A stretch of 64,000 nt of DNA from Dyadobacter sp. CY323 (GTDB lineage Bacteria; Bacteroidota; Bacteroidia; Cytophagales; Spirosomataceae): the NCBI RefSeq assembly GCF_021390245.1, contig NZ_JAJUXH010000012.1, forward strand, positions 62,001 to 126,000. The letters run 5' to 3'. The notes beneath the pieces are model-generated. The model was given only the letters and a program-made list of their open reading frames with translations, was not told where the DNA came from and searched no databases. Position numbers and translations under genes: made by a program. Numbering within the stretch: the first letter of the stretch is position 1; each line of letters starts with the position of its first letter. Below, piece by piece: positions 8,331 to 16,294 of the stretch.

Positions 8331-8848
8331 ATCTCTTTGCTCAGGTATTCACCGATGAAATTTTCCAATTTTTCCCCGTGTAAATTCACAGCGACGACAA
8401 ATCCTTTTTCATCGATAAGTACATTAAAAGGAAGCGCATCAATGTGATAATCCTGCGCGATGGGCGACGTCCAGAATTTCAGGTCACTCACCTGCGTCCA
8501 GGGAATGTTATACTTTCGGATTATTTTTTGCCATCCTTCTTTTTTGCTGTCGAGCGATACGCCAAAAATCTGAAACTTCCGGTATAATCCATTTTGTTTC
8601 GCATATTTCGTGTACAGCTTTTTCAACTCCGGCTGCTCCTCGACACAGGGCGCACACCAGCTCGCCCAAAAATCAATTAAAACCAGTCTGCCGCGCATCG
8701 AGGAAAGACGCGCCGTATCGCCTTTCGGTGTCGGCAGACTAATTTCAGGAGCCACATCCCCCACTTTCAACTCACGATCCTGCGCAAATGCCACAGTCCC
8801 AATCAGGAAAGCAGCCAGCGCCAGAAATACAACACTCCGTTTTTTCAT
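8327..8848 (-). CDS. TlpA-like exported thioredoxin
   Basis: A 173-residue protein. The ATG at 8846-8848 (MKKRSVVFLALAAF) is preferred to an upstream in-frame TTG that would begin just before the previous stop. It has a signal peptide (cleavage near AFAQ, residue 23), then a TlpA/ResA-type thioredoxin domain with active site WASWCAPC (Cys 65 and Cys 68) and a cis-Pro segment IDALPFNVLID. Such proteins reduce disulfides in the periplasm, for example in cytochrome c maturation. Its start lies 11 bases from the stop of the rhodanese-like gene, so the two form an operon that likely handles thiol chemistry in the envelope. Confidence 0.9.
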   Translation of the reverse strand: MKKRSVVFLALAAFLIGTVAFAQDRELKVGDVAPEISLPTPKGDTARLSSMRGRLVLIDFWASWCAPCVEEQPELKKLYTKYAKQNGLYRKFQIFGVSLDSKKEGWQKIIRKYNIPWTQVSDLKFWTSPIAQDYHIDALPFNVLIDEKGFVVAVNLHGEKLENFIGEYLSKEI

Positions 8849-8859
8849 TCGAATCAAGG

Positions 8860-9297
8860 CTACTTAGCTACCGGATACCCTTTGTCGATCCAGTCTGTTT
8901 TAATGTTTTTCGGGATATTCAATAATCGGGCTTTTGTAAATCCCTGCTCTTTTAAAGCGGTAAATGCAGGCCTGACATTGGGACATCTTTCAAACGGGCA
9001 GCATCCGCAATACAGAATTACTTCCTGATTTTTGTCCGCCTTCGCGAGTATCTTTTCCATTTTTTTAACATTGGCTTTTTCACTGCCCGGCCCCACATCC
9101 ACGGAACCTTTAATGACCGCCTGCGGACCAATGTTGATGATCAGCTGCTTCGTTTTGCCCGCATTGATTTCGTCCGCCAGTTCCTGGGTCGGCTTCAATT
9201 GCGCTTCCGTCCAGGGTTCCGTTTTTGTTTGCGCCTGAATGCTCATTGAAAACAGCACCAGGAAGATACAGCTCACCATTTGGGTCATCCGTTTCAT
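8860..9297 (-). CDS. Exported rhodanese-like protein with four clustered Cys
   Basis: A 145-residue protein with a signal peptide (cleavage near SIQAQ, residue 23) and a rhodanese-like fold. The strand-loop LIINIGPQAVIKGSVDVGP resembles the region that leads to the catalytic loop. The loop itself reads EVILYCGCCPFERCPN, with Cys at 97, 99, 100 and 105, so it is richer in Cys than a standard sulfurtransferase loop. The C-terminal segment (GFTKARLLNIPKNIKTDWIDKGYPV) matches the usual rhodanese end. It may transfer sulfane sulfur or bind metal. It is coupled to the downstream TlpA-like gene. Confidence 0.75.
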   Translation of the reverse strand: MKRMTQMVSCIFLVLFSMSIQAQTKTEPWTEAQLKPTQELADEINAGKTKQLIINIGPQAVIKGSVDVGPGSEKANVKKMEKILAKADKNQEVILYCGCCPFERCPNVRPAFTALKEQGFTKARLLNIPKNIKTDWIDKGYPVAK

Positions 9298-9343
9298 GTT
9301 CGTCTATTTATTTTTTGTACAAATTTTGTGATAAATGTTCCGG

Positions 9344-10051
9344 TTAACCCGCATTCTGCACCAGACCGGAGACAATATTAATACTCAGCGCTACAATTAC
9401 CGTGTTAAATGCAAAGGAAAGTATACCATGCACGAGAGCCAGCCTTCTGATCCTTTTCGAGGTAATCTGCACGTCGGATACCTGAAATGTCATTCCCAGC
9501 ACAAACGAAAAATAGGTGAAATCCAGGTAATCCGGCTGGTCTTCATCCGGAAATTCCATGCCGCCCGGCTTCTGACTTTTATGCACCTGACCTTTTGCCA
9601 CATCACTGTAAAACAAATGCGCATACCGCAGTGTGAAAATGGTATGCACCAGCCACCATGAGCAGATTACGCTCGCCAGCGAAAGCAAAATGTGGCCGGT
9701 CAGATCCGCCTGGGACACAGAATCTCCGGTGTTTTTCAGGAGTAGTAAAATGGCGAAAAGGCTCACAAACGCCGCGGTGACTGCAAACAAAAAGATGAGC
9801 GTTCTGCTGGAATCCTGGGCATATACCTCTTTTTTGACGTCGGCCGGATGTGAACTCAAAATGGTGATCCATGAAAGTGTCAGACTGGTCAGACAATATC
9901 CCAGCCAGGTAACCAAAATATGGACCGGCTGCGAAAATTTCCCATAAGCGCTCACGGAAACGACGCATGCCACTGCCATGGAAATGTAAAGTTTATGGTG
10001 CGCATCAAGTCGGTTTACAAATGTCAGGTCCGGGATTAAACTGAGGAGCAT
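9344..10051 (-). CDS. DUF1345 integral membrane protein
   Basis: A 235-residue protein with about five or six hydrophobic helices, for example ISMAVACVVSVSAYG, VTWLGYCLTSLTLSWI, LIFLFAVTAAFVSLFAI, ILLSLASVICSWWLVHTIF and LALVHGILSFAFNTVIVA. The segment between the middle helices, with HTIFTLRYAHLFY followed by GGMEFPDEDQPDYLDFTYFSF, is characteristic of DUF1345. The function of the family is unknown. It lies 64 bases after the efflux adaptor gene on the same strand and may belong to that transcript. Confidence 0.82.
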   Translation of the reverse strand: MLLSLIPDLTFVNRLDAHHKLYISMAVACVVSVSAYGKFSQPVHILVTWLGYCLTSLTLSWITILSSHPADVKKEVYAQDSSRTLIFLFAVTAAFVSLFAILLLLKNTGDSVSQADLTGHILLSLASVICSWWLVHTIFTLRYAHLFYSDVAKGQVHKSQKPGGMEFPDEDQPDYLDFTYFSFVLGMTFQVSDVQITSKRIRRLALVHGILSFAFNTVIVALSINIVSGLVQNAG

Positions 10052-10115
10052 TGCAAAGTGTTGTTTTGTAAAACAGAAAGATAAGCATTACCTCTCCAAT
10101 CTCACATTCCGGCGA

Positions 10116-11297
10116 CTACTCCTCTTCCTGCTCATTCTTCATCGAAGACAACAATGCATATGCTCCTTTCACAACGATCTTCGCATTCCCGCCATTAAAT
10201 CCATCCTGGAATTTGACTTCCGAAAACCCGTTTTCTGATACACCCCGAGATACTTCCTTCATCTCAAATGCCAGCCCGGAGTCTTTGTCTTCCTGATCTT
10301 TTGTGTTTTGAATAAAAATATAGGACTTACCATCAAAATCAACAATAGCCTGATCGGGCAATGCGTCGACCGGGTTTGCACCGGTTTCAATAATGGCTTT
10401 TACAAAGTTTTCGGGCAGGAAACCGGCGTCGTCATGCGCCAGGTGACAGTGGACGCGGACGGTGCGGTCTTCATTGATTTTTTGGTTGATCAGATACACT
10501 TTGGCCAGGTGTTCTTTTCCCGGGTTGTTGCTAACCGTAAAACGCACGAGCTGCCCCAGCTTTACCTTCGGAATATCCTGCTCAAATACCGAAAGTTCGA
10601 CATGCAGGTGATCGGTATCCACGATCTCAAACATCACATCCGTCGGATTTACGTACTTGCCCAGGTTCACATTCACGGTCGTAACCGATCCGCTGATCGG
10701 CGAGATAATGACGGTGTTATTCACGATGGTACCTTTCTCTAACACCGATAAATTAATGCCCGCTGTTTTTAAACGCTCTCTCAGGCCCGACAAACGCGCT
10801 TTTTGTGTTTTTACCTCGGTTGCGGCTTGCTGTAAAACTTTCTGCGCATTGACATTTTCCTTGCTCAACTGGGTTTGACGCGCCAGTTCCAGCTGCGCAT
10901 ATTCCAGCTTGCTATCCGTTTCGAGGTAATCCTGCTGGATCTGGATGAAGTCCGGGTTTTCGATCGTCGCCAGCACTTGTCCCTTCTTCACTTTCATACC
11001 TTGCAGCAGCTCCGTTTTCCGCACAAACCCACCCATTGGTGCCGAAATGCTGACAAGATTTTGCGGGGGAATGTCAATGCTTCCATTGGCATTCACCACG
11101 TCGCTGAGATTGCGCGTGCTGATCGTCCCGGTTTCGATCCCGGCGGTTTCATACTGTGCTCTTGTCAAATGGACCATACCGGATTCCGGTTCATTCTCCG
11201 TTGCTGGCTGCGAAACGGTGGCTTGCGGTTTCTCTTCATTCTTCGTGCAGCAGGCTAATCCCGCCAGAAGAAATATAATGAGTGCTATATTTTTCAT
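10116..11297 (-). CDS. RND efflux periplasmic adaptor (CzcB/CusB type), lipoprotein
   Basis: A 393-residue membrane-fusion protein. The N-terminus is a lipoprotein signal (LLAGLACC, Cys near 16-17). It then has a barrel-sandwich half (APMGGFVRKTELLQGMKVKKGQVLATIENPDF), a long alpha-hairpin (about 115-185), the second lipoyl half (VIISPISGSVTTVNVNLGKYV) and a beta-barrel with membrane-proximal domain. It links the inner-membrane RND pump to the outer-membrane channel. It is 48 bases downstream of the pump gene. No His-rich N-terminal metal-binding extension is present. The C-terminus is highly acidic (NEQEEE). Confidence 0.92.
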   Translation of the reverse strand: MKNIALIIFLLAGLACCTKNEEKPQATVSQPATENEPESGMVHLTRAQYETAGIETGTISTRNLSDVVNANGSIDIPPQNLVSISAPMGGFVRKTELLQGMKVKKGQVLATIENPDFIQIQQDYLETDSKLEYAQLELARQTQLSKENVNAQKVLQQAATEVKTQKARLSGLRERLKTAGINLSVLEKGTIVNNTVIISPISGSVTTVNVNLGKYVNPTDVMFEIVDTDHLHVELSVFEQDIPKVKLGQLVRFTVSNNPGKEHLAKVYLINQKINEDRTVRVHCHLAHDDAGFLPENFVKAIIETGANPVDALPDQAIVDFDGKSYIFIQNTKDQEDKDSGLAFEMKEVSRGVSENGFSEVKFQDGFNGGNAKIVVKGAYALLSSMKNEQEEE

Positions 11298-11345
11298 TTT
11301 GATATGTCTTTAAATAAAGATTTGTCCCGTTCGTGAAATGCGCGG

Positions 11346-14300
11346 TCAGGGTTTGTTCAGCAAAAATTCAATTTCGATCACCGACTGGTTGTAACTGTCC
11401 AGCAGATCCAGATAAGTCGATTTGATACCTAATGCACGGTTCAATGACTGGGCAAATTCTACATACCCGATCTCGCCAGCCTCGTAGGCTTTTACCGCAT
11501 TAACCCGGATCACATCGGCCAGTACCAATGTCTTTTTTTCGTAAATATCAAGGCTTTGACTGGCGCTTTGATACGTTTGCAGCGCTTGTTCCAGAGAACT
11601 GTTTAATTGCACCCGGGTCAGCTCCAACTGATTTTGTGCGATTTGCTCATTCAGTTCGGATGCTCTGACGCGGGCCTTGTTGACTCCATTAAAAATCGGT
11701 ATCCCGATCCCCAGCTGAAACCCCTGAAAACGCTTTCCCGAGCCGTAATACACCTCATTTCCATTGATATTCTGATTACCAATAAGAGACTGATTGAAAT
11801 AACCAATACTAAAACCCGGCAGATTGCCCGTTCGCTGTACGTCCGTAGACTTTCTATCGATGATAACCTGCTGACTCAGGAATTGCAGGTAAGGATTGGA
11901 CGCGATACCGGCAGAATCCACGGTAATGGCCGCCAGGCTGCGCTTTGTAAGCGTATCCACATCCGGCTCCACCGGTTCCGCACTGAAAATCAAGGTCTGT
12001 AATTGTTTCTGCAGGTTGAGCCTATCGCCATTGTTTCGAATCATTCGGGCCTGGATATCACCTTGCTCACTCTGCGCCACGGCATATTCCAGCTGATTGG
12101 CCTCACCCGTTTTAAACCGCAGTTCCGCTGCTTTTACGAAACGCTCCGCACGGACATTCTCCTGAAATAGCAGATCCCGTTTTCTGTCGGCGAGGACCCA
12201 TGTATAATAAGTACTTTTGATCTGCCTGATCAGCTCGGCTTTTGTCACTTCCATCCTGGCCTGCGCCCCATTCACTTGTTCCGACAAAAGTTCTTTTCTT
12301 TTAGCAGTAACCTTTGGATGGGTAAAAGTTTGGGATACATTAAATTGATTGTCAAACTTCTTGCTGTTATACTGCCCTCCCATCCACGAAAATTCGGTTT
12401 TGCCCAAATCCAGCGCAGTACCCTGCAACGCCTTTTGAAAATCGACCTGATACACACCCGATTTGATCTGTCTGTTTTTGGAAATTGCCTCCTCAATGGC
12501 TTGTGAAAGGTTTATTTTTCGAATATTCGTCGCATCCTGAGCTTTGGAATTCGAAGCCAGCAAACTGCCGCCCGAAATCAACAATAGCAATCCGAAAGGT
12601 TTGACATTTAACTTGCTACCAAACCGTTTTTCGACGATTAAATACAAAACAGGCAAAACCAGCAGTGTCAAAAGTGTCGCCGATACCAGCCCGCCGATCA
12701 CGACGGTGGCGAGTGGCCGCTGCACTTCTGCACCTGCGCTGGACGATAATGCCATGGGTAAAAATCCGAGCGATGCCACGAGCGCGGTCATGAGTACCGG
12801 CCTCAATCTCGTCTCCGTTCCCTGAAAAATGACTTTTGATAGGTTTGTTTCTCCATCTTTTCGCAGGAAATTAAATTCCGCAATCAGCACAATCCCATTC
12901 AATACCGCCACGCCGAAAAGAGCGATGAAGCCGATTCCTGCTGAAATGCTGAAAGGCATCCCGCGGAGCCATAATGCAAGAATCCCGCCGATCGCCGATA
13001 GTGGGATCGCCGTCAAAATCAGGAGACTTTGCCGGAGTGAATGGAATGTAAAATACAGCAGTACGAAAATCAAAAGCAGCGCAATGGGCACCGCAATGCT
13101 CAAACGGCTGCTGGCTTCCTGCAGATTCTGAAATTGTCCGCCATACGTAGCATAGTAGCCCGTCGGAAGTTTGATCTGAGTGTCTATTTTCCCTTGAATT
13201 TCCTCCACGACACTTTCCACATCCCTACCCCGCACATTGAATGCGACGGTAATCCGGCGTTTCGCGTCCTCGCGCTGGATCTGGTTTGCGCCTACTTTCA
13301 TTTCGATGGTGGCGATCTGATCCAGCGGGATTTGCTGACCCGAGGGACTTGTGATAAACAATGCACGCACATCTTCTTTGGCGCGGCGGTTTGCCCCGGC
13401 GAGCCTGACAACCAGATCAAATCTTTTTTCACCTTCATAAACCAGCCCGGCGCTGCTGCCGGCAAATGCGGTGTTGATCGTCCGGTTGGCATCTTCAATG
13501 CTGATCCCAAACCGCGACAAACGGTCCCTGTCGAAATGAACGACGATCTGAGGAAGCCCGCTCACTTCTTCCACATACATATCCTGCGCACCTTCCACCG
13601 ACCTTACCAGCTTTCCGACTTTGGCAGCCTGTGCCGCTAGCACGTCCAGATCTTCCCCAAAGATCTTGATCGCCACATCCTGCTTCACGCCCGTCATAAG
13701 CTCATTGAAACGCATCTGGATCGGCTGCTGAAAACCAAAGGTGACCCCGGCGATCGATTCAGTAAGCGTTGCCTGCATTTTTTCCGCGAGTTCTTCCCGG
13801 CCCGATGCCTTTGTCCAGGTGGATTTATCTTTTAAAATAATCATCAGATCCGCCGCCTCCACCGGCATCGGGTCCGTGGGTATTTCGGATGAGCCAATTT
13901 TCCCGACCACTTCCACGATTTCATCCGGGTAGTTTTTTTGCAGCAAAGCAGCCGCTTTCTGCGCTGCTTCGATGGTTTCAGATAAAGAACTTCCAGTTAA
14001 TACGCGCATTTCAACGGCAAAATCTCCCTCGTCGAGCTGGGGGATAAATTCACCGCCCATATTCAGAAAGATCCAGAGACTAACGCCAAAAAGCAACATC
14101 GCGCTGGCTACCACGATAATCCGCTGCCTGAGTGCAAATGCCAATGCGGGCAGGTATAACCTGTGAAAGAAGCCGATAATTTTGTCCGAAACATTGGCTT
14201 TGTGTTCGTTTTGTTTGCTCAGAAACAAAGCAGAAACCATGGGAACATAGGTAATGGAAAGGATAAATGCACCGAGAATTGCAAAACTCACGGTTTGCGC

Positions 14301-15731
14301 CATCGGTCTGAACATTTTACCCTCAATGCCCACCAGCGCCAGAATGGGCAGGTAAACGATCAGGATAATGATCTCCCCGAATGCAGCCGAATTCCGGATC
14401 TTCGACGCCGATTCATATACTTCGGCATCCATTTCCCGCTGAGAAAGCCGGTGCGTGTATTTTTTCCCAAGAATGTGATAAAGCGTGGCTTCGACGATGA
14501 TCACCGCACCGTCGACGATTAATCCAAAATCAATGGCACCCAGGCTCATGAGGTTACCCGAAACGCCAAACAGGTTCATCATACTCACCGCAAAAAGCAT
14601 CGCCAGCGGAATTACCGAGGCAACCACCAGGCCCGCCCGCAGGTTTCCCAGCAGTAGTATCAATACAAAAATGACGATCAGCGCGCCTTCGATCAGGTTT
14701 TTTGAAACGGTATGGATCGCATTGTTAACCAGTTTGGTACGGTCCAGAAACGGCTCGATGAGCACACCTTCCGGCAGCGATTTCCGGATCTGCCCGATCC
14801 GTGCTTTTACATTCCCGATCACCTTGGAAGAATTGGCGCCTTTCAGCATCAGTACCAGCCCGCCCACCACCTCTCCCTCCGCATTCCGGGTCATGGCGCC
14901 GTAACGTACCGCGCTGCCAAACTGCACGGTGGCAATGTCACGGACAAGTACCGGAAGTCCGTTTGGATTGGTTTTCACCTGGATCTTTTCAATGTCTTTC
15001 AGACTGCCGATCAGGCCTTCGCTTCGGATAAAATAGGCATTCGGTTTTTTGTCGATGTAGGCTCCTCCGGTATTCTGGTTATTTTTTTCGAGTGCTGTAA
15101 AAATATCCGACATCGAAATTCCGGCGCTCCGCAGCTTGAATGGATCAATGGAAATCTCGTATTGTTTAAGAAATCCGCCGAAGCTGCTGACATCCGCAAC
15201 GCCCTCGGTACCAAGCAACTGCCGACGTACGATCCAGTCCTGTATACTTCTCAGTTCCATCGGCGGATATCTCTTCTCGAAACCTTCTTTGGTATGCAAC
15301 ACATATTGGTATATCTCCCCCAAACCGGTCGTAACCGGTGCAAGATCGGGCGAGCCGATACCCGGAGGAATTTGCTCGACGGCGCTTTTCAGACGCTCCG
15401 AAACTTGCTGCCGCGCCCAGTAAACGTCGGTATGATCTTTAAAAACAATGGTAACTACCGAAAGTCCGAACCTGGAAATCGAACGGATCTCCACGATATT
15501 CGGAATGGTCGCCATTTCCGTTTCGACCGGAAAAGTAACGAGCCGCTCCACTTCCTGGGCAGCCAGTGAGGGGCTGGAAGTAATCACCTGTACCTGGTTG
15601 TTGGTGATGTCGGGAACGGCGTCAATGGGCAGCTGGGTCAGCGAATATATCCCCCACACCGTTAATGCAAGGGTGAAAATCCCCACCACCAGCTTGTTGT
15701 GAATGGAGAAATAGATGATTTTATCTAACAT
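11346..15731 (-). CDS. CzcA-type heavy-metal RND pump fused to a TolC-like outer-membrane factor
   Basis: This is a 1461-residue protein, starting at the ATG at 15729-15731 (MLDKIIYFSIHNKLVV); an upstream TTG was rejected. Residues 1 to about 1035 form a complete RND pump. The TM4 signature DFGLIVDGAVIIVE (Asp 401, Asp 407, Glu 414) is that of proton-driven divalent-cation (Zn/Co/Cd) exporters, not Cu/Ag pumps. Residues from about 1070 to 1461 form a TolC/OEP-like domain with two long helical repeats. Between them, about 1044-1065 (KPFGLLLLISGGSLLASNSK, then AQ) looks like an internal signal peptide. The fusion puts inner- and outer-membrane parts in one reading frame. It sits upstream of the adaptor gene. 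Confidence 0.93.
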   Translation of the reverse strand: MLDKIIYFSIHNKLVVGIFTLALTVWGIYSLTQLPIDAVPDITNNQVQVITSSPSLAAQEVERLVTFPVETEMATIPNIVEIRSISRFGLSVVTIVFKDHTDVYWARQQVSERLKSAVEQIPPGIGSPDLAPVTTGLGEIYQYVLHTKEGFEKRYPPMELRSIQDWIVRRQLLGTEGVADVSSFGGFLKQYEISIDPFKLRSAGISMSDIFTALEKNNQNTGGAYIDKKPNAYFIRSEGLIGSLKDIEKIQVKTNPNGLPVLVRDIATVQFGSAVRYGAMTRNAEGEVVGGLVLMLKGANSSKVIGNVKARIGQIRKSLPEGVLIEPFLDRTKLVNNAIHTVSKNLIEGALIVIFVLILLLGNLRAGLVVASVIPLAMLFAVSMMNLFGVSGNLMSLGAIDFGLIVDGAVIIVEATLYHILGKKYTHRLSQREMDAEVYESASKIRNSAAFGEIIILIVYLPILALVGIEGKMFRPMAQTVSFAILGAFILSITYVPMVSALFLSKQNEHKANVSDKIIGFFHRLYLPALAFALRQRIIVVASAMLLFGVSLWIFLNMGGEFIPQLDEGDFAVEMRVLTGSSLSETIEAAQKAAALLQKNYPDEIVEVVGKIGSSEIPTDPMPVEAADLMIILKDKSTWTKASGREELAEKMQATLTESIAGVTFGFQQPIQMRFNELMTGVKQDVAIKIFGEDLDVLAAQAAKVGKLVRSVEGAQDMYVEEVSGLPQIVVHFDRDRLSRFGISIEDANRTINTAFAGSSAGLVYEGEKRFDLVVRLAGANRRAKEDVRALFITSPSGQQIPLDQIATIEMKVGANQIQREDAKRRITVAFNVRGRDVESVVEEIQGKIDTQIKLPTGYYATYGGQFQNLQEASSRLSIAVPIALLLIFVLLYFTFHSLRQSLLILTAIPLSAIGGILALWLRGMPFSISAGIGFIALFGVAVLNGIVLIAEFNFLRKDGETNLSKVIFQGTETRLRPVLMTALVASLGFLPMALSSSAGAEVQRPLATVVIGGLVSATLLTLLVLPVLYLIVEKRFGSKLNVKPFGLLLLISGGSLLASNSKAQDATNIRKINLSQAIEEAISKNRQIKSGVYQVDFQKALQGTALDLGKTEFSWMGGQYNSKKFDNQFNVSQTFTHPKVTAKRKELLSEQVNGAQARMEVTKAELIRQIKSTYYTWVLADRKRDLLFQENVRAERFVKAAELRFKTGEANQLEYAVAQSEQGDIQARMIRNNGDRLNLQKQLQTLIFSAEPVEPDVDTLTKRSLAAITVDSAGIASNPYLQFLSQQVIIDRKSTDVQRTGNLPGFSIGYFNQSLIGNQNINGNEVYYGSGKRFQGFQLGIGIPIFNGVNKARVRASELNEQIAQNQLELTRVQLNSSLEQALQTYQSASQSLDIYEKKTLVLADVIRVNAVKAYEAGEIGYVEFAQSLNRALGIKSTYLDLLDSYNQSVIEIEFLLNKP

Positions 15732-15822
15732 CAGATTTAAACTTACATGTATCAATGAGCTTATAACCAGGCCCAAATGAGTGGACTCAGTGATAAACCA
15801 AACTTTAAAAAATACAGGTAAA

Positions 15823-16143
15823 CTACACCCTGGGCGGCTGCCAGATCGACGTCAGATCGTCGCGATTGGTGGCGGAAAGGTAGGCAAAGCTGATTTCCTT
15901 AAATGTGGTGAAAGAAGCTTTCAGAGGTAAGAAAGCAATTTGGTGCTGCAAAGAAACGCTGGCACAACATGCGCAGGTGCAAAATGGCGAGCAAAGATCC
16001 ATTTCGAAGTGACCCTGCTGATCTGTATCCGGTTTAATCACAACGATCTGGTTTTCCGGCGCAGCTTCCTCCTGATCCTGGCAGGGAATGCAGGAAAGCG
16101 CAATGGAGTAGAAAGCCAATAGTACTAAAACAAATCGCTTCAT
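15823..16143 (-). CDS. Small exported Cys-rich protein (DUF6660-like)
   Basis: A 106-residue protein with a signal-like N-terminus (MKRFVLVLLAFYSIALSCIPC), possibly lipidated at Cys 18. It has an acidic stretch followed by a Cys cluster, DLCSPFCTCACC, and ends IWQPPRV. Small proteins of this type precede heavy-metal RND genes in Bacteroidota and are annotated as DUF6660; that name is from memory. The Cys cluster and position as first gene of the efflux locus suggest a periplasmic metal-binding or sensing role. The gene is 91 bases upstream of the pump gene. Confidence 0.72.
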   Translation of the reverse strand: MKRFVLVLLAFYSIALSCIPCQDQEEAAPENQIVVIKPDTDQQGHFEMDLCSPFCTCACCASVSLQHQIAFLPLKASFTTFKEISFAYLSATNRDDLTSIWQPPRV

Positions 16144-16147
16144 GCCG

Positions 16148-16155
16148 CAAATCTA
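16148..16155 (-). promoter_or_regulatory. Candidate -7 box of the metal-efflux locus
   Basis: On the minus strand TAGATTTG matches TAnnTTTG exactly. It ends only 4 bases before the ATG at 16143, which would give an almost leaderless transcript. A TTG lies 15 nt further upstream, shorter than the usual spacing. It could be a chance match. Confidence 0.3.
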
Positions 16156-16294
16156 AATCAAATTGACATGCAACAGGTAGGCAAAAACCGGAACCGGCGT
16201 GAAAACGTTAAATCATGTTAAAACAAACTTACACAGTCATTTAAAAACCCATAATGGATAAATTGCAGGGGACATTTGAACGAAAAGATTTGGT

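Noticed and set aside
14712..15569. 285-residue plus-strand frame
   Set aside because: Antisense to the RND pump gene, whose family motifs are intact. No motif in this frame.
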